From: Gongronella butleri | Taxonomy: Eukaryota > Mucoromycota > Mucoromycetes > Mucorales > Cunninghamellaceae | Length of the DNA stretch: 64,000 nt | Assembly: GCA_025201375.1 (NCBI GenBank) | Contig: JAIWZP010000011.1 | Coordinates: forward strand, 372,001-436,000 | Direction: 5' to 3' | Shown: in pieces, positions 56,260 to 64,000 of the stretch | How the letters are laid out: each line of letters opens with the position of its first letter | How positions within the stretch are numbered: the stretch's first letter is position 1 | Position numbers and translations under genes: made by a program | The notes under the pieces: model-generated | What the model was told of the DNA's origin: nothing | The model's input: only the letters and a program-made list of their open reading frames with translations | Database searches by the model: none

Positions 56260-57740
56260 TTAGGGGAAATGGGGCCATTTTGTTGCTTGTTGTTGTGTGT
56301 TTGCTGTGTTTTGAGCCCACATGGTATCGTAGCGGTAGCTGTCGCGCAGGTGGGCGGGCGGGTGAAGGAGGATGGGGTGGTCGAGCAGGTGGTGATGGTC
56401 CTGTTTGGCGGGAGGCAAGGGCGGCAGTGGGCCTGCGACGTGTTGATGGGTGTAATCGATTGGATCGTGGATGGTGAGCGCGACGGATGCTGCTGCGGTG
56501 AGTGGCTGATGTGTTGTTGGAGCGTCGGTGGATGCCAATGACAAGGACGAGGCCGACGAGGCGGAGGACAGGGATGCCAGCAGCGACGATGAAGACGACG
56601 ACGACAGGGCCGATTTGAGCGAGTAGCGCGATGATGACGACGAGGACGGGCGGGCGTTGGGATTGAACTGGGCATTGAGTGATGCGAGGGACGACACGCT
56701 GGACGACGATGACGATGCAATGGATGCGTTTGACGCGTTTGACAGGGACGGGTACATGAGCGGTGGCGGAAGCGTCTTGTACAGGCGCTGCTGCTGCTGG
56801 TGGAACGGCAATTGGTGCACGGACTCGGCGTCGTCAGCCAATGGATCGACGGCCACGTCGGAAGTGCCCAAATTTACATTGAGAAGCGCATTGGATGTCG
56901 TGTGCATGGCTTGTGGCAGCGGCAATGGCGCAGTCGTCGACGACACAAACGTCAATGGACTACCGCCGGATGCGTACGTGGCCGGCTGCTGCTGTGGTGT
57001 TGCCAAAAGCGACGGCACGGCCATTGGCCCCGCCAAAGCCGCCGGTGCCGCCAATGGCTGGTGTCGCTGGTGCTGCGACTTGTAAAATTCGTACTGGATG
57101 AACGCAAGGTCGATCTCCTCGGGAGAAATAATCAAGTGATAGTCCTGTTTTTTTTTTTAAAAAAAAAAGAGCGTGTTAAAAAAAGTGCAGGAAAAAGGAC
57201 GAAAAATGGCGATTTCTTTCATGTTTTTTTATACGCGCTCTTTGGCCCTCTGCCCCATTGTTCTTTTACCATCAACGAGAGCAATTGCTGTTCCATGAGG
57301 TTGATTTCCGAAAGTGAGAAATGGACGGCGTAGCGTGCCCAGTGTTTGTTTTTTGGAGATGTGTCGTGGAGGCTCTTTGAAGCGACGATGAGCGTGGCGA
57401 GAAACACGCGATGGCACGTGCAGGGCATGCCGCGTGCAAGGTGGGCGAGGCGGCGCTGCAGACGTTCGAGAAATACGAGCGTACCAAGCAGTGTCCCCGG
57501 TTTGACACATGAACGCTTGATCAGCGACTGGACAAAGGCGCCAATCGTCGGCAAATTCGGCGTTGTCCACTCGCGCGCCATGCTGGTCGGGCCAAACACG
57601 CCATTGCTGCCATTGCTGCCTGCGCTATGGCACGGAATCACCAAGCGCGCCTGCTCCGACACATATTGCACGAGTCGTCCAGAGACTGGACGATGGATCA
57701 AATCGAGAAGACGCTGGCGTCGTTCTTCCGTGGTCAACAT
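56260..57740 (-). CDS. Pcl-type cyclin (Pho85-class partner)
   Basis: Two exons on the minus strand, 57740-57270 and 57144-56260, giving 451 residues. The cyclin box covers about 60-165. It contains FVQSLIKRSCVKPGTLLGTL, VFLERLQRRL, then CTCHRVFLATLIVASKSLHD, NKHWARY and FSLSEINLMEQQLLSLMDYH, the pattern of Pcl1/2/9 and Pho80-like cyclins. These activate the Pho85 kinase and link cell cycle and nutrient state. The remaining 280 residues are low-complexity: Ala/Pro/Gln, long Ser runs, and a His/Pro tail, likely disordered. The frame is kept by a phase 0 intron between SLM and DYH, in the middle of a conserved helix, which supports the model. Confidence 0.87.
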
Positions 57741-60333
57741 TGGGAACGTGAAAAGAAGAGAAAAAGCGGCAATTGGGGGAAGCAATTGAAAAGCAACAAA
57801 GACAATGAAGAAAAAAGGCAATGAGCGAGATGGAGATTTACGGGCGACACAGCAGCACGGCAACACGACCCGCCAGCGCACGGGGAAATTGAAAAAAAAA
57901 GAGGGAGAGAGAAAGGAAAAAGAGAAAAAAAAGTAAATAAAGAAAAAGGGCAATGGAGGATGAGGCATTCATCCAAGACACAATGTTCAATCGCCCCCCA
58001 GCATCATCGCAGGCCGGAACCGGGTTAGACTGGTGGAGGCGGAGACGGGGACGGGAGGCAGGTAATTGGCGAGAGAGGGCGACAGGTCGGCAACGCGCTG
58101 CGCTCTTCTTTCGCCTGATTGAAATCAAGGCTAAACATGTATGGCCTCGCACAATAAAAACAAAAAAAAAAAAAAATCGAGGAGAGACGGCCATTGTGAC
58201 GGAGGAACCCCAATTGGCGATTCCCGCGTGCGATTCAGGTGGGGACGCCCGTGGATGCACCGGGGCGATCACCTCGTCGTGAGTTTCCGTTCCACCCTCC
58301 CCCCTTGCCCATCATCGGCAAGGGAAATAAAAAAACAAGCAAAAAAAAAAACCATCCATTTTTTTTTCTTGCAGTCCATTGCCAACGAAACCGAAGCGGA
58401 CACACTACTTTTTTTTTCTTTTGAGCATGCATGGCGTGTGTGTGTGTTTTTTTTTTGAAGGGGTGTCTTTTTGCCCCCTTGCCGCTTTTGCGTTTTGCCA
58501 ATGGATGTGTTTGGAAGCACATGGACGAGCGAAAACGGGTGATTAATTCACATGGATGTGATTGCCTTGTTGTCATCGGGGCATGCTTTGTGCTTTTTTT
58601 TTTTTCGACGCGCGTCCGCCGATATACGAATTGATCCTCAACTCATACCCCGTCCAAGTCAAAACAACAAACAGCAGGCTTTTTTGGAGGGGTTTTGCGA
58701 TGTGTGCGCGGCCAATTGGGGAGGGGGCGGATGGGGGAATAAAGAGACATTGGCCTCGGGCCTTTTCCCATTGTCACGACAAGAGACGGAGACGGGCTTT
58801 GACGCGGTGCATCGCGTAAAAAAAAAGGGTGTGCAGCCTTTTCTATCAGCCCCAATGAGCTTTTTTATACTGTATACACTGCCCAATGTTAAGGACCCCA
58901 TGATGCTCCTTTTTTTAGTTTTTTTTCTTTTTAGCCTTTATACTTGCAGCATGACGGGGAAAAAGTCAAAGAGCAGACACGATCTGGCGCTTGAAGGCGA
59001 GGGGGTTGACCATTGGCCCCTTGCAGCCGGGAGGACGAGTCAAAAAAAAAAAAAAAGCGAATCCATTGTCTCTTTCGATGTTCTCCCACGTCCGGGGGCG
59101 TCCCTTTTTTTTTTTGTGTGCTCTTTCTCGCGTTCCCCCGCAGCGTCCAATGGATGCGTGTCTCTCGTTTTCCGTCGGAGCTGCTCTTTGTGCCCAAATT
59201 GCGGGGATGCGACATGTCAGATGTTTCAAAACTAAATTTTCCCACCCATTTCGATCACGTTGTCTCCCCTTTTGCCGCGGAAAAAGCGCGCTGTTGCCTT
59301 GCGACCTGTCGCAGGATTGCCTTTTTAAATCCAGGAACGAGATGCTGGGGCGCCATGACGTTTTTTCTTTATGAAAAAAAAGGGAAAAAGTTCAAAAAAA
59401 AAGAGCAATGCAATGCGTCATCTCATCTCCCCCGGTGGGAGCTCCCTTGTCATGGCGTGCTCCCTCATGTCCCCAGGCTCTGCCCCATGGCAAAATGAAG
59501 CCAAGGGGGGGCGGAGAGAAGAAACAAAAAAGAGAAAAAGAGAGGGGTTTGTGCTGATCTGCACCAAGGGTGTGGACAAAAAGATCCACGTCGCAGGCTC
59601 CTCCATGTGTGATTTGTGAGTCTTGCCAAGGGAAAAGCAATCCCGTGCTGTTATTGTAAAACTCCACATATATTTTATACACACACACACACACACACAC
59701 GCACACAATCAGGAGTTGGCCAAATTGCATAAAAAAGAAAAGGGAGCGACCATTGGGCAAGCGAAGAGGGCCATCCTCCCTCTGCCTTGGGTCCGGGAAC
59801 ACACAGAAAAAAAAAAAAAAAGAGAGGGAGTGGCTACACGAAAGTCTAAGGAGACTTTGTTCGACAGATGGAAGGAGAGGGAGAACACGGGGGAGAGTAA
59901 AAAAAAAAAACGACAACCCCCCATGGAACGCGTGCCATGATACATATTTATTTTTGTTCAATTGCAAAACAAGATGGAGCCACACAATGGCCATGTTTTG
60001 GCCATGAGCTGGAAAAAGCAGAAAAGCAAGTGATCATGCTCTTCAATGGTGTGCGGCGATTCGTCAGCGCGTTTAAACCGCGTGCGCCATTCCTGAATCT
60101 TGATTCGTCAAGATGTCCCCCTCCTTTTTTCCAATTGATCGTAGCCCTATTGGAGGGCGGTGTTGCTTTTTCCTTGCACACCAAAAAAAGCAAGAGGGGA
60201 AAATAAAAATTGGATGGACCATGCTTTTTTTTATTCCATTCTTCTTTTTTTTTTTTATTTCTTGATTTCCCCCATTTTTTTTTTATTTCTTTGTTCTTTT
60301 TTTCGTTTTCTCTTACAATTTACACACATCATC
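57741..60333. other. divergent intergenic region (cyclin / small protein gene)
   Basis: About 2.6 kb. The left part is purine-rich on the plus strand, the mirror of the usual pyrimidine-rich leader, and is probably promoter and leader of the cyclin. An (AC)n run lies at about 59679-59706. A T-rich leader precedes 60334. No gene supported. Confidence 0.45.
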
Positions 60334-61026
60334 ATGTCCAGTGACGCTCTGTTGAACGCGACGGCCGATGCATCTGCATGGCCCAGCAGTTATTACGGTC
60401 GCACAAAGCGAGTGGATCTTGAAAAGTTCTTTTTAAAGGTGCAGGAGGAGCACGCCGCGTTGCAAGAGGTGGAAACGCAAGGCAATGACAATGACAACGA
60501 CCATGAACAGCCTGTGAAAAAGGCGAAGAAAGTGGTGCGATTCCATCCTGGTGTGCCCGTGGTGTACGAGTACGAGCCCGAGTTTGACACATTTGAGCGC
60601 TTGGTGTCCAACATCCAATTGGCGAAAAAGGACACCTGGCCGTCGTATGCGCGCAAACCACAGAGGCTAGATCTGAGGCCCATTCGCAATGTGCATTACA
60701 ACAATCAATGCCAGGCGTCCATGGATCCATCACCGTCGTCTTCGCCATCCTCATCGTCAAACACTAATTGTACCGACGCGTCAGCGCCCAGCACATGGCA
60801 GCAAGATCCACTGATGCCCACACCATCCTCATCGGCCAATTCGGCACGTCAGGCACGCTTTTCTCCGCCCATGTCACCCATTCCGCATCTGAGCAGCAGC
60901 AGCGATGATTCAAGCGATGATGACGATGCACCCGCCATCCCACAAACACCCACAAACGCGCCATTCTCGCCAACAACACTCACACGAAAGCTGACTGCCG
61001 TCTTTTCAAGGAAGAAACGATTCTGA
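60334..61026 (+). CDS. small protein with possible PP1-docking motif
   Basis: Intronless, 230 residues, no family named with confidence. The ordered part is the first 130 residues: WPSSYYGRTKRVDLEKFF, a coiled segment, then KKAKKVVRFHPGVPVVYEYE. KVVRF at 66-70 fits the [RK]x[VI]xF consensus by which regulatory subunits grip protein phosphatase 1, and it sits before an extended hydrophobic segment. ERLVSNIQLAKKDTWPSYAR follows. The rest is Ser/Pro-rich with an SSSSDDSSDDDD acidic block (about 185-200) and a basic C-terminus TAVFSRKKRF. A phosphatase-regulatory role is inference from one short motif. Confidence 0.75.
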   Translation: MSSDALLNATADASAWPSSYYGRTKRVDLEKFFLKVQEEHAALQEVETQGNDNDNDHEQPVKKAKKVVRFHPGVPVVYEYEPEFDTFERLVSNIQLAKKDTWPSYARKPQRLDLRPIRNVHYNNQCQASMDPSPSSSPSSSSNTNCTDASAPSTWQQDPLMPTPSSSANSARQARFSPPMSPIPHLSSSSDDSSDDDDAPAIPQTPTNAPFSPTTLTRKLTAVFSRKKRF

Positions 61027-61280
61027 ACGAAAAAAAAAACGCACATTGCTCCCTTTTTTTGGGTCCCCCCTTCCCCTTCTGCATCCTTTTAGACGGCAAA
61101 ACCAATGTCATTTATTCCCCTCCTCGTTTTTTTTTTATCTCGACGCCTTTGCCCATGGATCCCCAACCTGCACTACCATTGACAGCAAACATATACACAC
61201 CCACGCGTACGCGTTGCACGCGCTTTGCAAACCCAACATTACAACAATGGCTTATTTATTCCCCCCGTCCCTCGTTTTCT

Positions 61281-61317
<37 letters not shown>

Positions 61318-62005
61318 TGCTTTTCCCACATTGGACACCCACCACGAACCCATTATCAATCTCTTACCCACCCCCTTTATGCCTTACTTCATAACATGGG
61401 ATGCCCAGTGTCAATGTGTCCCTGCGTCCTTTTTTCTGTTCTTGGCCCATGGGCCATTGTATTCGCTTCCCCCTGTCTCTTCTCATCCATACGTAGGCGC
61501 TCTCTATATACCCCCCCCTTTTTTTTGGTCTCTTTGGGTCATGATGCCATAGCGCACAGCCCTCCAAAATCCATCCATTTGCTAATAAAATTGGCTCCAA
61601 AATCACGCGCCACGCCCCTTTTTTTTTTTTTTTTTTTGTTCCGCAGCCCGCTTCAAAGCCCAATTGGCTTGTTTCTTTGTTTGCTCGACTCTTTTGAAAA
61701 GGTTTAATTCATGGCGTATATACAGAATACAAGGGGAGAGGGGGTGTTGAGCAAAGTTCATCAGAAAATATAAAAAAAAGGGTCCTACACATACGAAGAG
61801 AGGGAAGGGGGGGAGGAGGAGAATCAAAATAGGGAATGAGACGCGCGTGCGTGCTTATCAAGGGGGTGGGTGGGTGTGTGGATGAAAGAAAGGGGGGATT
61901 GTAAAAAATCGAATAAGACAAAAAAAAAAATAACGCAAGTAAAAAAAAATAAAAAAAGGGGGATTGCTGGAAGTCTGTCTTTTCTGTTTTTCCTTGTTGC
62001 CCCTT
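61027..62005. other. convergent 3' spacer
   Basis: Tail-to-tail spacer. Contains a 34-base T run at 61283-61316. The left half is pyrimidine-rich and the right half purine-rich on the plus strand. No gene supported. Confidence 0.5.
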
Positions 62006-62632
62006 TCAATTCATGCCATTGTCCTTTTGCTGGTAGTAACGTGTGTACTCTGAGACGGGGAAGACGGTGGGGGCCTGTCCAGAGCTGATGAGATGGACGT
62101 GATGGTCGTACGAGCGGCAGGCGGTCAGCATCTCATTGGCGGGCGAGAAGCTCTTTTTCGCGACCTGGAGGAAGTTCTCGTTGCAGAGCGATTGTTGCTG
62201 CTGGAGCAAATTGGCAAATTCAAGCACGTTGCGGCGCAAATTGTCGAATTGTTGTCTGACGACCATGGTTCGATTCTGCGCATCGTGTTGTTGCTGCTGC
62301 GTGTGATGATGATGATGTTGCTGGTGGTGCTGTTGCTGCTGTTGCAAGCCATTGGTGGGGTTATTGGGGTTGGATGTGGGCAGGGCAATGGTGGATGGTG
62401 GTGGAAGCAACGTTGTTGCGTTTTGTGCGGCATTGGCTGCTGATGTGGTTGCCGAGGACGACGTAGACATGCGTGGCGACAAGACATTTTGCAATCCAGG
62501 GGCTGAAATGGGTGGGGGCGGCAAAGGAGGCACAATGGGAATATCCAAATACCCATGATGTTGCTGCTGTTGTTGTTGTTGCTGTTGTTGTTGCGAATGA
62601 GCATGGTGCATTGCATTGGCATTGGACATGGC

Positions 62633-62665
<33 letters not shown>

Positions 62666-64000
62666 GACCTGTTGTGGCTGTGCTTGCGATGGTTGCTGCT
62701 GTTGTTGCTGCGGAGGCGCGCCTCTAGATCCTTGTTGCTGCTGTTTGCGCTTCGTGCCCTTGGCATTGGCCTTGGCTTTGGCTGCGCCACCTTTGCCCGG
62801 TTGCTTTTGTTGCTGTGCCTGCTGCTGCTGTTGCTGCTGTGCTTGCTGTGCCGGTTGTTGCGTCGAATGATGATGATGCGACGCATTGTTGGTAACGAAT
62901 GGCGGATGTGGCGTCTTGTGATTAAGCGTGAGCTGCGCAGATCGCTTGACAAGATCAATCACAATCGTCAGACTGCCACTGCACGCGTACCGATTGGGCA
63001 GCTTGGGCGGCGCCTCGGCAGGGAACGTCTGCTTGGCCTTGTCCGGCTTGCGCTGCTTGATAATGTCCGACCGCTGCGAGCAATAGTACCGCAGCGTCGA
63101 CGTCGTGTCGGGCGCACGTGTAGATCGCCGGCGATCCTTCATACTATAAAAAAAATAGTCGTATGAGATTTCTGGTTTTTTTTCCCTCTGTTTTTCTCTC
63201 AATTTCGTCTCTCAGAGCGCGTCCCCCTTTTCTTTTTTATTTCTTCGCGTGTTTTTTCGCGCGTTTACTTCGCGTGTTTTTCGCGTTTCCCCTTGTTTTC
63301 TTTTTTTCATTTTTTTTCGCGCGTTTTCTCGTTTTTTCTCTCCATTTTTACCTAAAGTTGAACTTTGTGCCTTCCAAGACGTATTCACAGATGCGTCTGC
63401 CGATTTGTGTGAAAGAGGGCGAATCGTTTGTGGTATCATTTGCGGCCATTTCAGCAATGAGGGGGGCAATGTCGAGGGCATAGTGTGAGCGGTCAAAGAT
63501 CTCTGTTTCCTGCAGCGACTGGACGAATTGGGCCATGGAGATGAGGGACATTTTGGCCTTGTCTGCGTGGACGGTCTTTGCGCGTGGCTGGGTGGCATTG
63601 GCATTGGCATGGACGGCCGATGCGGTGGATGACGATGGCGCGGGGCGTGGAGCGCGTGCACCCTTTGTGTTTCCATTGCGCAGATTAGCATTGGAGGGCG
63701 TGGGCGTGGATGACGTGCTGGAAGCTTGTTGTTGGTGCTGCTGCTGCTGTTGTTGTTGTTGTTGCTGTTGTTGTTGTCCAGCAGCCACCACGGCGGCGGC
63801 AGCGGCATTGAGGCCCATGCTCATCTCATTGGACGGCGACATGTCGTGTTGTTGCTGCTGAGGCGGCTGTTGAGGCTGCTGCTGATGCAACACATGGACA
63901 TGATCGTATTTTGGATGATGGTGCTGCTGCTGTTGTTGATTCAATGCACCATAGGCGGGCGGGACGGGTCTGGAGGGCATGGGCGACGGTTGTTGAGGGT
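62006..64000 (-). CDS. glutamine-rich protein with FAR1/WRKY-GCM1-like zinc domain (5' partial)
   Basis: Two exons seen on the minus strand, from the window edge at 64000 to 63352 and 63143 to 62006; the frame is open at the edge, so the N-terminus lies outside. An ordered block precedes the intron, SLISMAQFVQSLQETEIFDRS and FTQIGRRICEYVLEG. After it comes MKDRRRSTRAPDTTSTLRYY, then CSQRSD, RYACSGSLTIVIDL and LTLNHKTPHP. The spacing of Cys, Cys, His, His resembles the FAR1/WRKY-GCM1 class of DNA-binding zinc domains; this is a recalled resemblance and moderate at best. The rest has Gln runs (about 62555-62735 and 63730-63780), Asn and His. A final ordered segment includes LRRNVLEFANLLQQQ. Likely a transcriptional regulator. 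Confidence 0.7.

Noticed and set aside
62555..63166. Plus-strand frame with long Leu runs
   Set aside because: Antisense reading of CAG/CAA repeats that encode Gln tracts of the minus-strand gene.

Overview
The window is nuclear DNA of a filamentous fungus, most probably an early-diverging one (Mucoromycota, perhaps Mucorales; the order is inference from gene content and style, not proven). The gene set is plainly fungal: an Ssk1 response regulator, a Con7-type zinc finger factor, a Pcl-type cyclin, a Ste13/Dap2-type dipeptidyl aminopeptidase and a CLASP/Stu1 protein. Introns are short, begin mostly GTA/GTG, carry long T runs and end in AG. Leaders are pyrimidine-rich, and long poly-T tracts are common between genes. 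There are no operons, rRNA genes, CRISPR arrays or viral genes.

Layout. 0.5-14.3 kb is gene-dense: a methylpurine-glycosylase-fold protein (+), a SIKE/FGFR1OP2 coiled-coil protein (-), a CLASP-type TOG protein (+), a homeodomain factor (+), a DDX20/Gemin3-like DEAD-box helicase (-) divergent from a Bud20/ZNF593 ribosome-export factor (+), and an acidic unknown protein (+). 14.3-18.8 kb is repeat-rich. It holds two R1 repeat copies, one split by a 584-bp element with 13-bp inverted ends and an 8-bp target duplication, a promoter with no gene behind it, and a fragment of a second repeat, R2. 18.8-35.9 kb holds SCO1 (-), a very large SSK1 with a predicted membrane domain (+), an unknown His/Asp-rich protein (+), an R2 copy, a small acidic protein (+), an RBR E3 ubiquitin ligase (-) and a CON7-like factor (-). 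35.9-46.6 kb is a gene desert with a third R1 copy and a 1,004-bp Tc1/mariner-type element made almost entirely of about 415-bp inverted arms. 46.6-64 kb holds a secreted double-psi beta-barrel protein (+), a 15-exon dipeptidyl aminopeptidase (+), thioredoxin (+), an R2 copy, a Pcl-type cyclin (-), a small protein with a possible PP1-docking site (+), and a glutamine-rich protein running off the right edge (-).

How the genes relate. Most are independent housekeeping or regulatory genes. Possible themes are signalling and regulation (Ssk1, Pcl cyclin, homeodomain and Con7 factors, SIKE as a STRIPAK subunit), RNA and ribosome assembly (Gemin3-like helicase beside Bud20), and redox or copper handling (Sco1, thioredoxin). 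All spliced models were built by hand from reading frame, splice signals and family alignment recalled from knowledge; each sums to an intact frame. No transcript or database search was available.
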